From Tiliqua scincoides (lineage: Eukaryota; Chordata; Lepidosauria; Squamata; Scincidae), in NCBI RefSeq assembly GCF_035046505.1, contig NC_089826.1:73833754-73897753 (forward strand): 64,000 bases of DNA. Reading direction: 5' to 3'. Under the pieces are notes generated by a model. That model was not told where the DNA came from. It ran no database searches and saw only the letters and a list, made by a program, of their open reading frames with translations. Positions within the stretch are counted from its first letter, which is position 1, and each line of letters opens with the position of its first letter. Shown here piece after piece: positions 1 to 10,857 of this stretch. Position numbers and translations under genes: made by a program.

Positions 1-140
1 CACCTAGAAAGTTCTGCTTGCCTGGAGACCACCAGTCATTATCACTTCAGTTTTCAACTCTTAAAGTCATTGGCTTCTTTGAAAAATATTACTGAGGTAT
101 TCTTTAAATAATGTTCTTTAAAATTACATCATTTTATAAT

Positions 141-171
<31 letters not shown>

Positions 172-703
172 TTTCTTTCTTTCTTTCTTTCTTTCTCCCC
201 TCAGCAATTAGGTACAGAATTATACAGAAGAGGTTTGTTATAAGTCACAACAGGCTATTAAGTCATTCCTTAAAATATGATATTGTATTTAATAAATATA
301 TAAATTGTTACATGTCATTAAGATTGAAGTAGCATTAGGTTTATTAGCTCAGAGCTCAATGGATGCAGAAGTAATGAAGTATAAACATATCATTTTATAT
401 GCACATATAGATAGAATTGTCATGGTACAACTCAACAGAGTTGAAAGGCCTCAGAGTTCTAAAGAAATGACCAGCGCATTCCCTGTTATTCAACATTCTA
501 TGTGAATTGAGTTATTGGACTAAATTGTAATTTGTTGATCTGAGAATAAAGGGCTAAGGCACACTATTTTGGGAGTAAGCTCCATTGAACACAGCGGGAC
601 TCACTACACACAAATATCATGAGATCCAAGATGGTGTCATCTGGTAGAACCAGTAGGAGGAGTGATCAGGGATACCCTAAGGCACCACGGTGCACAGTTT
701 GGG
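1..703. other. Unique AT-rich sequence with a tetranucleotide repeat
   Basis: No gene or recognisable transposon was seen. The block is AT-rich and includes a TTTA tract passing into a TTTC tract at about 141-195. Short open frames here are low-complexity chance frames. Confidence 0.5.
141..195. repeat. (TTTA)n / (TTTC)n microsatellite
   Basis: About eight TTTA units pass directly into about six TTTC units. Such compound tetranucleotide tracts are usually length-variable between individuals. Confidence 0.95.
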
Positions 704-1052
704 AACCATAAGAAGAGCCCCACTGGATCAGGCCAAAGGCCTATCTAGTCCAGCTTCCTGTATCTCACAATGGCCCACCAGATGCCTCAAAGAGTACACA
801 AGAGAACAAGATACTTGTGTATCTTGTACAAGCACAGAAGAATGCCACTCCCTTGCACCTAGCATTCTGAGGTAGCCTACTTCTAAAACCAGGAGGTTGT
901 ACTTATCATGACTTGCAAGCTGTGATGGACAAATTAGCAATTTGTCTAATACCCTTTAAAAGGCATCTAGGCCAGATACCATCACCACATCCTGTGGCAA
1001 GGAGTTCCACAGTATACGTACTGTGTTAAACTGGGATCTACTATCTTTCTTC
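704..1052 (-). mobile_element. CR1 LINE 3' end fragment
   Basis: Read on the minus strand, this matches the 3' untranslated end shared by the other CR1 copies in the window. In order it has a segment on a fast decline after ATGTGGTGATGG, the AACCTCCTG block, and the final block with GGGCCTATGGCCTGATCC-like sequence. It is diverged, has small deletions, and lacks any ORF. CR1 copies are normally truncated at the 5' end, as here. Compare 55566-55876, the cleanest copy. Confidence 0.85.
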
Positions 1053-1145
1053 TATATGATATATTATGAAATACATGCCTATGGCTCTTTCCTCTGCTTT
1101 AATTTTGCTGCATTTTTTGCACATTCATGCACCTGATGAAATTGT

Positions 1146-1235
1146 CTAGACTACAAAAAACTTATGCGGAAATAAGCTTGCTAGTCTTTAAGATATTACA
1201 AGACAAACCTCTTCCCCTTTTCTCCCTGCAACTGG
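1146..1235 (+). repeat. Unnamed interspersed repeat, copy 1
   Basis: About 90 bp starting with CTAGACTACAAAAAACTTAT are nearly identical to 4542-4629, with only a few substitutions and one short indel. The segment containing AAATAAGCTTGCTAGTCTTT resembles the end of a repeat widespread in amniotes (from memory), whose family name I cannot give. Confidence 0.8.
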
Positions 1236-2350
1236 GTAACACATCTCTGTCTCTGGATGCTGCACCTTGACTCCAATCTGCTAATGACAAAAAAATGTCT
1301 CCGAATAGAAAAGTTCTGAAAGCACAACACTTACCTATTTATTTCCCGTGAAGGTTGTGTTAAGTTCATTGACTCACTCACTCCACTGGAGCCCAGGCCT
1401 TAATGCCCACTATGCTGTACAAAATGCAACATCTTAAGTAACTATCAGCCGGCATTTGTATTTGTCCAAGACCTATTTAGGAATATATGTAGCCCCTACA
1501 ACATGAAATTATTGGAGCAGAAATGCATTTAGCGCATCAAATCACTAAAAGCATAGGGTGCTGGGCTGGAGATTTTTTTTTGGGGGGGGGGCTTTATTAT
1601 GGTACATCTGAAAACTGTTGTTAGACTATTTGAAATGTACCCATTTCTGTATTTAGCTCCACTCCTACTACGGAAATCTTTAACAACACCCATCTCAGCA
1701 ACTGTGGATCTTTTTTTTTTTAATACTACTTTAATTTCTAAGGGGATTATCATAAGTCCAATATCAGAGCCTGAAACCATTCATTGTATCCTCTTATCTG
1801 ACAGACATCAGGCTTAACTTGGATTCTTTTTTTTACCCCCAGAGAAGGCAATTGGAAAAATAATGCTTGCAAATATTCCATTTTGAGCATCATTGCCTTT
1901 TAATCACGCAGATGAAAGCAAGATCATCAAACGATAGCGATTCATGGGTTTTTCTCCCCGTATACTCTGTATTTAAGTTTACGTATATTTTTACCAAAGA
2001 AACTGTCGATGGAAGATGCTGAACCTGATGACGTGGTAAGATTTTTCTCTGAAACAGAATAATACATTAAAAGATTGGAATGATTCTAATCCTTCCGGCT
2101 ATGCTCAGCTTTGGCGTAAACAGCAAACAGCCCTGTTCTTAATGCCCCGTCAGCATTATAGAATGACACAGTAATTCCTACAGGCAAAAATGTACATTCT
2201 GACACTGCCGAAACAGTAAAGATTAATATGATTTGCTTGTAACCTTAATGGGAAGGCTAGACACATTTTTTATGCGACAGAAACTGGTCCCGTTCAGTGT
2301 TTTTAGATTTGCTTCCTTCTCACACACAGAAGGGTGAGAGAAGTAAGAAA
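1236..2350. other. Unique sequence, possible conserved non-coding block
   Basis: No repeat or gene is recognised. The part from about 1840 to 2290 is repeat-free, of balanced composition and without long frames, which is what conserved non-coding elements often look like. This is inference from appearance only. Confidence 0.3.
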
Positions 2351-3044
2351 ATCATGACACAGTCCTAACCTAGAGTATCGCCGGCGCAATGATCACTGTG
2401 CCAGCCTAGGGTGCAGGCCTAAGGTGTCACAATAATGCTGTAAAGTGCTCTGTGACACCCAGCAAGTGAGCAGTGCTGGCAGGAAGCTGTCCCGTCAGTG
2501 CTGGATCTAAAAGGAGCACATGATGGAGCAGATTGCCCAGGTGTCATGCCCTGGGATGGGATGGGGGTTGACAGGTGCATTACCTTATCCACTGGCGAGA
2601 GGATCTCCATGCCATCTTTGGCAGTGAATTGACCCTCCAACCCACCTATGGCTCTGAATGGTCACAAATGACCCTCTCCCCAAAGCAATTTGGTGGTGTA
2701 CATATGACACAATGATACCATTATGTCTCTGCCAAACTATTTCTGGCAGGCCATATAGCCATCCCTACACAATTGGTGCCGGTGGGCCTGAAACCACCAC
2801 TGCACTGCAATGGTAAGGGGGTGTCGCATCCCAGGGGGCATCACCACCAGTGGACAAGACTCTCCAGCAGTGCCACTGTATCAGTATTCTACCTTCTAAC
2901 AAACAAACAGGCTTATTAAAAGTTGCTTTGACGTATGGTATGCAGTAACATACTTTGATGTTCCTGCGCATGCATAAGTTAAAACATATCTCAGGGAGAC
3001 ACATTGGCTGTCATATCCTGAAGGCTTCACCTTGATGACCAGAA
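2351..3044. other. Unassigned moderately GC-rich sequence
   Basis: It begins with AGTCCTAACC, which resembles the ends of the CAATCCTA repeats elsewhere in the window, so it may be a worn copy of that family. No second end was located and no gene is supported. Confidence 0.3.
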
Positions 3045-3052
3045 TTCGTAGG

Positions 3053-3270
3053 CGGTGGCGTGGCTGGAGGGGCGGGCGGAGCACTCAGCCTGGCAGGGAG
3101 GTGGATGAGCAGCCCCTCCCTTTGGAGCCATTCCCAGTGGGAGGGACAAAATTGAGCCATACAGCTCCATTTTGTCGTCCCCCCCCACCGGGAATGGCTC
3201 TGAAGGGAGGGGCTGCTCATCCACTTCCCTGCCAGGCTGAGTGCTCTGCCCTCCTCCAGCTACATCACCA
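3053..3270. mobile_element. Fold-back hAT MITE
   Basis: The 218-bp element is almost a complete inverted repeat. The left arm has GGAGCACTCAGCCTGGCAGG and the right arm its complement, and each arm carries a matching block around GGGGCTGCTCATCCAC. The flanks are TTCGTAGG on the left and TTCATAGG on the right, a 7/8 match to an 8-bp target duplication, as expected for hAT. It belongs to the same family as 21535-21749. Overlapping open frames on both strands are products of the symmetry, not genes. Confidence 0.85.
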
Positions 3271-3278
3271 TTCATAGG

Positions 3279-3912
3279 ACAGATCCATTGTTTTGATTCC
3301 AGATGCACAATGACCTTTGCTACATTTTGGTCTTTGTAATGATTCAGGTAGTTGCACAAACACTGTGCTACATTATTCCCTAGATCAAAAAATGCTCTCC
3401 GTTGTTGAGCATTCAAGGTTTGTTACAGCTGACAATTGGCAGGGGCCTTTTTAAACCTGTTAAAGAGCTTGCTGTTGAGGCACTCCCTTTTTGCTTTGTC
3501 TCTCGAAGCAAAGCAGATATGTTTATTATGTCAGAATTAAAAGCCAACCGGATAACCGTTTTCTTAACCTGGACCGGCAATCTCTGTTTCCAAAATGACA
3601 GGGGAAGTGTCAAATGAGGGCAAACAAACACACAAATAAAGCAATTTAAAAGAGCTACAAAAGAATGAGGAGCAGGATTGACAATATTGATCAAAAGCTA
3701 ACGGAGGAGAGGCACATGCTTCTGGACTCAAAATGTGAAGCTGTTCAACATTTTACCAAGCTCTGGTTTTTCTCTTGCTGCTTGCAGTTTATTTTGCTCC
3801 AGCCAACAACTGAATGGGAAATCAAAAAGAATGGTTTCTTTGTCACAACTCCCTCTCAAGAAGAGGAATGCAAGAAAGAAAATGCACCCACCAGCTGTGC
3901 ATTTGGCGCTAG
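3279..3912. other. Unique sequence
   Basis: No repeat or gene is recognised. A 260-codon frame begins here on the plus strand and runs through the next two transposons. Its path through repeats and lack of any known motif argue against coding. Confidence 0.4.
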
Positions 3913-3920
3913 ATTGAGAG

Positions 3921-4277
3921 CGGTAGTGGTGCAACTGGGGTTTGCATCACCTGGTGTGGGAGGCCATTGTGTCACCCCTATGATGGACCTCCTCCCCTGC
4001 AGTGGACGGAGAAATGCCCTGGGTGGCGGGCGCGGTGATGTAACATTGCCCCACTCTGCTGGTTTTTTTGCTATAACTTTTGACAGAATAGAGATATTTC
4101 AACAAGATTTGTTTCATTGTATTCTGCATGAAATTATGCTTCGATTGATATATAACATGATGGTATTATTCAAAAATACTATAATTTTAGAAATTTTGAC
4201 CAGTAGTGGTGTCACCGCCCTTCACGTGTCAACTGGTGTGGCCCACACACCTCCACACCCCCTTAGCAATGCCACTG
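3921..4277. mobile_element. hAT-type non-autonomous element
   Basis: Left end GGTAGTGGTGCAACTGGGG and right end CCCTTAGCAATGCCACTG are imperfect inverted repeats. The interior shares ATATATAACATGATGGTATT and neighbouring sequence with 33311-33655, so the two are copies of one family. No clear target duplication remains at this copy. Confidence 0.7.
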
Positions 4278-4350
4278 AAGAGAAGTCCTATACACATACC
4301 AGCTGCCCCCCCATGCATTCTGACCAGTCAGGATTATGGCTCAACCAAAA

Positions 4351-4870
4351 TGATTACTGGGCTGGAGCACCTCCCTTACGAGGAAAGGCTACAGTGTTTG
4401 GGGCTCTTCAGTCTACAAAAACAGTGCCTGAGGGTGGACATGACTGAGACATACAAAATGATGCAGGGGATGGATAGGGTGAATTGAGGGATCTTTTTTC
4501 CCCCCTCTCACACAACATCAGAACCAGGTGACATCCATTGCCTAGACTACAAAAAACTTATGCGGAAATAAACTTGCTAGTCTAAGATATTACAAGACAA
4601 ACCTCTCCCCCTTTTCTCCCTGCAACTGGCTGCAAATTGAATAACGGGAGAATTAGAACAAATAAAAGAAAATATTTCTTTTAAATTAATTCGTGTAATT
4701 GATATGTGGAACTCCTCACCACAAGATGTGGTAATGGTGTTTGGCCTAGATGCCTTTAAAAGAGGATTGGACGGATTTCTGGAAGAAAATGGTATCCTGG
4801 CACCTGGTGTCAGGCATCATGGTGATGTCGTCCCCTCCATCACCATCTAACCTTGTGCCTGAGCACTATA
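4351..4870 (+). mobile_element. CR1 LINE 3' end with an insertion
   Basis: It starts with the CR1 segment GGGCTGGAGCACCTCCCTTA and passes through the GGACATGACTGAGACATAC block, AAAGAAAATATTTCTTT, and GATGTGGTAATGG to ATGCCTTTAAAAGAGGATTG. It then fades out near 4870. The unnamed repeat 4542-4629 interrupts it. Only the non-coding 3' part is present, and no reverse transcriptase remains. Confidence 0.85.
4542..4629 (+). repeat. Unnamed interspersed repeat, copy 2
   Basis: A near-identical copy of 1146-1235 sits between the ACATCCATTG block and the AAAGAAAATATTTC block of a CR1 3' end. The host CR1 sequence resumes after it, so this segment arrived later or by conversion. No target duplication was found. 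Confidence 0.8.
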
Positions 4871-5010
4871 TACACACCCCACTTCCAGAATGGCTCCATT
4901 TTGGAGTAGTTCAGATGCAAGGGACAGCTGCTAAGCCTAAATCACAGCGCTTGCTGCCCTCCTCAAAACACTTCCTCAAAGGTGCTCAAAGGTTGGCATA
5001 CTGGCATATT

Positions 5011-5150
5011 GGTTGGCAACCTTCAGTCTCGAAAGACTATGGTACAAGCCTACAGCACCCGGTATTCCAAGGTGGTCTCCCATCCAAGTATTAACCAGGC
5101 CTGACCCTGCTTAGCTTCCGAGATCAGATGAGATCGGGCACGTGCAGGGT
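5011..5150 (-). mobile_element. 5S rRNA-derived SINE
   Basis: On the minus strand it reads as 5S rRNA from the region before the A box to the 3' end, with GAAGCTAAGCAGGGTCAGGC and TTGGATGGGAGACCACC recognisable. A non-5S tail with TTTCGAGACTGAAGGTTGCC follows. The first 5S bases are missing or diverged. The tail is the same as that of the LINE copies at 28580-29805 and 45460-45808, so this is a SINE and not a functional 5S gene. Its RNA polymerase III promoter elements are partly kept. Confidence 0.92.
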
Positions 5151-6223
5151 AACAGTAAGACAGTCCTCATTTCCCCCCCCCCCCATAGTCTTATCCAGTG
5201 GCTGGGTGATCAGTAGCTGAGCCAGGATGGGGGCCAGAGCTGTAATTACTGCATGGCTTCTAAACCCACCATGTAAGCTGCCCCTCCCCCTAACTCTCCC
5301 AGCCTGTCCAGGGGCAAAAGTAACACGGAGGAGACGCCTTTGCGTTGCTTTTGCTCCTCAAAGTGGCTCTGAGAGCAAGCGGGAGGGGCAGCTTACACGG
5401 CAAGTTTAGGAGCCATGCGGGACTTACAGCTCTGTTCCCTCCCCCCCTCCCCCGCTACTGTATTCTGATCATCATTTCAGGCAGCAGGTTTGCATGCTGT
5501 GTTCCCCTTTCTGGAGAAGCAGAACCAAAACAAAATTTGCTTACACTTCTTCAGTCTCTAAACTGGGCTGCCTCTCCCCCCCCACAACCCGGTGCACATT
5601 TTGTGTTTAAACAACACTGAGAGTGTCTGATATGTCCTCAATTGCCAAGAAACATTCAAAATGTGACCTATGGGATTAAGCATATTAATAGTTCTAGGAA
5701 GTAGGCCAAATATGACAAAGTAAGATTGTAGTTTTGAGAGCATATTGGATCTAATGATCATTAGTTTTGAATCATTAGAATCTTGAGGGAACAGTCCTGG
5801 AAGCCACACAAAAGTTTCTGATGTTGCAAATTTAACTTGGAGTGATTGAAAATGCCCCGAGGAGTCTAATTAAGAGTTATGGATGGGAGAAATTTTCTGA
5901 CAGCAATTTTTGGTAATATCTGGATGGATGCATTTCTTTGGCTCGGGTTGCCTTGATTTCCCACCCCACCCCCCTCCACTTGCATGCTTTGTACTCGTTT
6001 AAGTGGAATTAAAATTCACAATTTTATGACAATAATAGCCAACGCTTCTAAAATGAAGTTCCAGGAGTCTGTGACATTCCAAGGAGATCTGGTTGTTCAC
6101 CTTTTCCTCCTGAATTATTTCACAGGGGCGTCTACACCATTGCTGACTCACGAAGAAGCAATGTTTGAACCTGTGTGCCTCTGAAACTAGACGTGATAGG
6201 AAAAACTGATGCCATTTTTGGAG
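5151..6223. other. Unique sequence
   Basis: A C-run near 5167 and CT-rich patches near 5430-5460 and 5570-5590 occur. The rest is unique, moderately AT-rich DNA with no recognised gene or repeat. Confidence 0.4.
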
Positions 6224-6574
6224 TCAGCACCCCAAATTCATATAAAAAACAATAATAATTTTTTTTGGGGATTTTCTGAACCTCAATTTCATAGGCCTGT
6301 GGTATGTTCGGGACACCTGTAAGTTTTTACATGGAGGGAAAACCCCCATTAAAAAGAGCATCAAGAAAAGGATGCCCATTGCAGAGATAAAGACCATGGT
6401 GACATCAACAGCCATTAGACCAATCCTCTCCTTCTCCTCTTTCCTATTTGAATGATCAAATGCAATGAGGGCAGGAAGTGTTTGTATAGAGCCTAAGAAG
6501 GGGGTAGACTTGGCGGCATCTGTGGCATTGTATCCAAACCCCTTTCCCAGGCCTAAACTTCTGACATGGATCAA
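6224..6574 (-). other. Open frame with a hydrophobic stretch, probably not a gene
   Basis: A 116-codon minus-strand frame contains a run of about 25 mostly hydrophobic residues in the middle (VTMVFISAMGILFLMLFLMG), followed by a basic tail rich in Arg and Lys. I recognise no family. The 5' part does not look constrained, and no splice structure or second exon supports it. A chance frame in unique DNA is the simplest reading. Confidence 0.12.
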
Positions 6575-6580
6575 TGCACA

Positions 6581-7957
6581 CGTGCACCAGCTATAGAGCT
6601 GGCACAGCTCTGAGTTGGCCCATGGTGACTGCTGGGCTTTCCTGGGGCAAGGGAACTAATGTCCCTTTACCCTAAGGAGGCCTCCAGAGGACAAAACCCG
6701 TGTTATGTTGGTCATGTTGGTGCCACTGCATTGCCATGCAGGGAGGATTGGAATGCCAGAAATGTGGATGAAATATCCATTGCATGATAGCATAGGGACA
6801 AAACTCATCTGAAGGTTGGACATGTAGCAGGTAGCAAGTTGATTAATATATCTAGATTTTTAATGTGCTGATTTCAGAGTTTTTAATTTTTTAAAAATTA
6901 TTCTATTTTATTTTTTGCTGCCTTCATATCATTGTAGAATCAGCAGGCAAGGGATGGGAAATATAGAAATACCCAATCTGTAGAGATGGGTGAAAACGGT
7001 GATAATGAATTAAAACACATATCACCACTTTCTGCACTTCTTTTTGTTAAAAAAATTGATAAAAGTATTAAATATTAAAATAAAAATATTATTTTTATTT
7101 TCTGAGAAAAAAAATAAATAAGAAATAAAACTGATGTATTTGGTTTTTATTTTATTCCCTTCTCATGAGATGACCAAAGTATTTAAGCTTCAGCTTCAGT
7201 ATCTGTCCTTCCAAAGAACACCTGCCTAGTGCACTTTTAAACTATCTTTTTTATTACCTACCTTGTGCACTTTTAAAGCAATTATAATTTATAATTCAGT
7301 TTTGAATAAAAACTCATAACGCTGCTTTCTGTACTTCGAACTTTGGAAAGGACCAAAATCCACCCAAAAAATAGATTTATTTTTCTCCCACCTTTACAGC
7401 AATGCATTTAAATCTGCATTTCAAAACGGGGTCCCTGACTTTGTAACGAATACAAAAGTTTATCGACTTTTCTCAGCAAGTTATACTACGTAATTTGCTG
7501 GCAATGCGGATGGAATGGATAGTAGCACTAGACAGGGAAGAGATATTATTCTTAGCTGCTCAGCACATTTGTAGTGAGCGTTTGGTCCTACGTTTACAAA
7601 AATGAAGAGAATGTCTCTGTCCAAAGTCATCTCTTTAGATGAAAAATGCCCACGGGAAGAAAAAATCCCTGTAACAGAGGAACATCATGTACTAAATGAA
7701 CTACCAAAGGGATGAAAATGTACTCTCTATTAAGGTCTCGTCTCCATGTCTCTGTATGACATCTTCATCCGATGCCTCTGAAGTACTTCTGGGATATCTA
7801 GAAAAAACTGGCAAGGAGTGACTAAAGTGCCTACTGCCCCATTCTGGATTAGTTAGAAAGCAGCAGCTAGTATGTAATTCAAAGTCTTGAAAGAGGACGC
7901 CTCCAATTTCCTAGTGGTCTCCCATGTTCCTATGATTTATCCTCGGCTTTTCATTGC
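6581..7957. other. Unique, strongly AT-rich sequence
   Basis: Between about 6840 and 7330 the DNA is very AT-rich, with several A/T runs. From 7400 to 7950 composition is more balanced and no repeats are recognised. No gene is supported. Confidence 0.4.
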
Positions 7958-8296
7958 TCACATTTGAAGAGCACTTGCGAGTGGAATTGGCTCCCGACCA
8001 TTATCAGCTATTAGAGTTTCGTTCCAAGTTGTGGCACGACCATCACTGGATCCGAGGAAGTCAATTTCAGATCTCAGCAGGTACCGATTTATCCACAGTC
8101 GAGAAATGATTTCTCCGCTGAAGGGGCCGTCTTCACGTGGGCATGTTTCCCCCTGTAAGGTGTTGGATGCAGTTTGCCAACATGCACCCCCAGGCAGGCA
8201 CATTTCAAAACAAGAAAATTGAGGGCCTCTGGGACAATATTCTGAGTGTGAAGAGGCTGTAAGGTGCAGGGCTCGGCTGTTTCCTGATGTGCCCAT
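7958..8296 (-). other. Candidate exon or conserved non-coding element
   Basis: The minus strand is open for 112 codons. The last 65 codons follow a CTTACAG acceptor-like site near 8159 and stay open to a possible GTGAGC donor just after CTTCAAAT near 7961. The predicted segment (GPFSGEIISRLWINRYLLRS and following residues) is not low-complexity, and the surrounding DNA is free of repeats. I cannot match it to any known protein, and no partner exon is visible, so a conserved non-coding element or chance is as likely. Confidence 0.15.
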
Positions 8297-8441
8297 CCCA
8301 CTGTTTCAATTGGATATAAAAAGTGGCTGAGCCAGAACTGACAGGAACACCAGTTCTCAGTGATGACAGTTAAGGACAGATCTCTCTGTTCCTGTTTCAA
8401 CTGAATTTCATACAGTTTCTGTTCTGCTTTCTTCCACTAAA

Positions 8442-8641
8442 GGGAGCAATCCTAACCCCTTATGTCAGTGCTGGAAAGCGCTGGCATAGCAGTGCCAATG
8501 GGACGTGTGCTGCAACTGCAGTTGGGTGTCACTCACGGAGGCCTCCTCAAAGTAAGGCAATGTTTGTTCCCTTACCACAGAGCTGCATTGCCCTTATGTC
8601 AGTGCTGGAAAGCACTGACATAAGGGGTTAGGGTTGCGCCC
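8442..8641. mobile_element. CAATCCTA-end MITE
   Basis: The ends GCAATCCTAACCCCTTATGT and its complement ACATAAGGGGTTAGGGTTGC form inverted repeats of about 30 bp, including CAGTGCTGGAAAGC in both arms. The inside has the GAGGCCTCCTC and TTTGTTCCCTTACC blocks found in related copies at 12705 and 14706. Confidence 0.8.
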
Positions 8642-8713
8642 TAAAACTCCTCAGTTTGCTTTCCCCATCACTGAAAAAAGTATATAAATACTATTTGCAA
8701 CTATTTACTTTCA

Positions 8714-8995
8714 CAGAATGTTAAAGTCAGAAGGGATCTCAGAGGTCATCTATCCCAACCCCCTGCTCAGCACAGGCTACTACAGCATCCCTGATAGGTG
8801 GGCCATCCAGCCACTGCTGAACAATCTCAAATCAGGGAGAGTACACTACTGCATGAGGCAGAATGTTTCAGAACTGGACAGCTCTTACAGTTAGGAACTT
8901 CTTCCTCCTGTCTAGCCTAAATCTACTTCCCTATTGTTTCAACCCATTGGATCTGGCCCCGCTCTTATGAGCCACAGCTACAGGGTAACTCTGTT
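8714..8995 (-). mobile_element. CR1 LINE 3' end, second subfamily
   Basis: On the minus strand it has the CR1 3' features GAAGAAGTTCCTAACTGT, GGATGGCCCACCTATCAGGG, and AGGGGGTTGGGATAGATGAC, then a terminal ACTTTAACATTCTGTGA. It differs from the abundant CR1 type in this window and matches the type ending in a repeated ATTCT(A/G)TGA. Confidence 0.9.
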
Positions 8996-9241
8996 CCTTC
9001 TTCTTTCACCTACTTTTAATCCAAGCAGTTGCTGCAATGCTATGTTGCAATGTACATATTTAAATATGCATTTTTCTGCATTCATACAAAATACATAGAG
9101 TATAGAAATCTCTGTATCAGAGTATTATCATTATAAATGTGCACAGCCCACCTATCGATGGTTGGATTTGGTCTGTTGAATATTGGGTCCTTCCCAAGGA
9201 CTGTAAGATATTCACATATTTTTTCATAATATGTATTGCTG

Positions 9242-9244
<3 letters not shown>

Positions 9245-9312
<68 letters not shown>

Positions 9313-9345
9313 TGTTGTTGTTGTTGTTGTTATTGTTGTTTGTTG
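9245..9345. repeat. (ATT)n-(GTT)n microsatellite
   Basis: About 22 ATT units are followed by about ten GTT-like units. Low-complexity open frames on both strands here are artefacts of the repeat. Confidence 0.97.
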
Positions 9346-9470
9346 TTTTATGTACCACTTTTCAATTAAAAAATATAATAGTTTGCAAAGTAGTTTACAT
9401 AGCAAAATAAATCAATAAATAGTCTCCTGACCCCAAAGGGCTCACAATCTGAAAAAAAGACACAGAAGGG
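9346..9470. repeat. Fragment of an interspersed repeat
   Basis: TATGTACCACTTTTCAAT, GTAGTTTACATAGCAAAATA and CCAAAGGGCTCACAATCTG recall a repeat common in lizards (from memory). Its class is uncertain, but it may be the 3' part of a LINE or SINE, with the microsatellite at its end. Confidence 0.45.
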
Positions 9471-9477
9471 ACTTGGA

Positions 9478-9974
9478 CAGCCCAAGCTCCTGACTCCGCT
9501 GGGTGCAGTGGCTCAAAAAATGACTACTGCTGCATCCAATTGGGCCAGGGAGGTCACTGGAAGACTCCTCAGGGGAAGGTGAATTTTGTTCCCTTCCCCT
9601 GAGGAAAGTAGCCCTGTGGCTACTCATGTCCGCACCAGATATTTTACTGCTGCAGACTAGAGAAGCCCTGAGTCAGGCTTTGCAGTTCATCACGGGATAT
9701 AGGATCCAGCGAAGGAGGCCTCCACTGCTCCTACCCCCTCCTGGGCCAGTCCTTCCCCCCACCTTCCACCAACCCAGAATGCCTCCCCAAAAAGCCACAT
9801 CACCATCTGGCTGTACTAGTTACGGGGGTAGCTCCTTGTCATCCTCTGGCACTGAGGCCCAGTGCCAAAGCTCCTTCCTCCCCCAGTACCATCAACGTGC
9901 TTTATGGCACATTTGCAACACCCAGCACTGGCGGTACAAGTGTACCACTAGCGCTACAGCCCTTAGGATTGGAC
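9478..9974. mobile_element. CAATCCTA-family repeat, diverged
   Basis: It carries internal blocks of the long GC-rich form of this family: a GCTGGGTGCAGTGGCT-like block, GGTGAATTTTGTTCCC, CCAGCACTGGCGGTACAAG and the final TTAGGATTGGACTC. The open frame at 9626-9979 lies wholly inside and is not a gene. Confidence 0.6.
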
Positions 9975-9985
9975 TCTGAAAACAG

Positions 9986-10647
9986 CTACTGGAAAAGACT
10001 CCCTACTGGGGTAAAAAGGGACAGTTGCTCTCCCCCTGCTAAATGCAAGAGGATATGCAAGAGGGGTCGAACACCATGGGACTCCTGCTGTGTGCATAGA
10101 TATATATAGGAGCGCGCTGCAAGTCTTATTTCACACTGATTTGTCTCCCTTGTAATGTCTCCGCTGTAGTGTCAAATTTGCTTGGAATGTCTCAGCAGGT
10201 GACATTTCTGTGGCCACACTACCTCTTAACATATCCTAGGCCATTTACGTTATGCTAGCCTATTATTTCATTAATGCCATGTGTAGGTAAGCTGGGTGTT
10301 TGGTAGCCTGTCGGTCTTGGAATGCAAATCTTTGTTCCCTTCAAAGAAAGGTGAAACTTGTGGCTGGTCACACTGTAATTTTTATCATAGCACTGTTATT
10401 AGGAGGGGAGCAGAAATAATGGACTGCTGTAGCATAGCAGGAAGCCTTGAAGACCCTTAACCCTCCAATGGAAATGTATTACAGTCTCACATTGAGTTCT
10501 CTAGGCAACTTAAAACACACTGAAGTAAACACAATACTTCATGGAACAAGCACTTAAACAAGGCGCAGTTTGTGCCCAGTCTCAAATTCACTTCAAATTG
10601 GCACCTGTTTGAGAAGTTAAAAGACCTTAGCTCCATAAGAAACTAAG
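9986..10647. other. Unique sequence
   Basis: No gene or repeat is recognised between the repeat ending near 9974 and the hAT beginning at 10656. Confidence 0.4.
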
Positions 10648-10655
10648 GGCCCAAT
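10648..10655. repeat. Left target duplication of the 2.9-kb hAT
   Basis: GGCCCAAT is repeated exactly at 13557-13564. Confidence 0.9.
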
Positions 10656-10757
10656 CAGTGGTGGGATTCAAATAAATTAACAACAGTTTCTGTGTCCTAA
10701 TGAGCAATGAGCAACTCAGCTTCAATTGTCTGCTGCAAAGGAAGTTGAAAAAGTACA

Positions 10758-10857
10758 GCTGCACTCCTATACTGTACAGTACACACTTTCCTGGGAGTAA
10801 GTCCCATTGAACATAATGGAACTTACTTCTGAGTAGACAGTCATAGGTTTGCACTGT
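10758..10857. repeat. Short palindromic element
   Basis: The two halves are complementary around AGTAAGTCCCATTGAACATA. The left half has TTTCCTGGGAGTAAGTCCCA and the right half TGGAACTTACTTCTGAGTAG. This is the recurrent squamate-type palindrome found eleven or more times here. It lies inside the 2.9-kb hAT. Confidence 0.8.

Noticed and set aside
3665-4447. Longest open frame in the window (260 codons, plus strand)
   Set aside because: It runs through unique DNA, a whole hAT element and into a CR1 3' end, with no recognised domain.
6224-6574. Small membrane protein or envelope-like gene
   Set aside because: One hydrophobic stretch alone is weak evidence. There is no signal, family match or supporting structure around it.
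9082-9418. Frames encoding poly-Ile, poly-Leu and poly-Asn
   Set aside because: They are translations of the ATT/GTT microsatellite.
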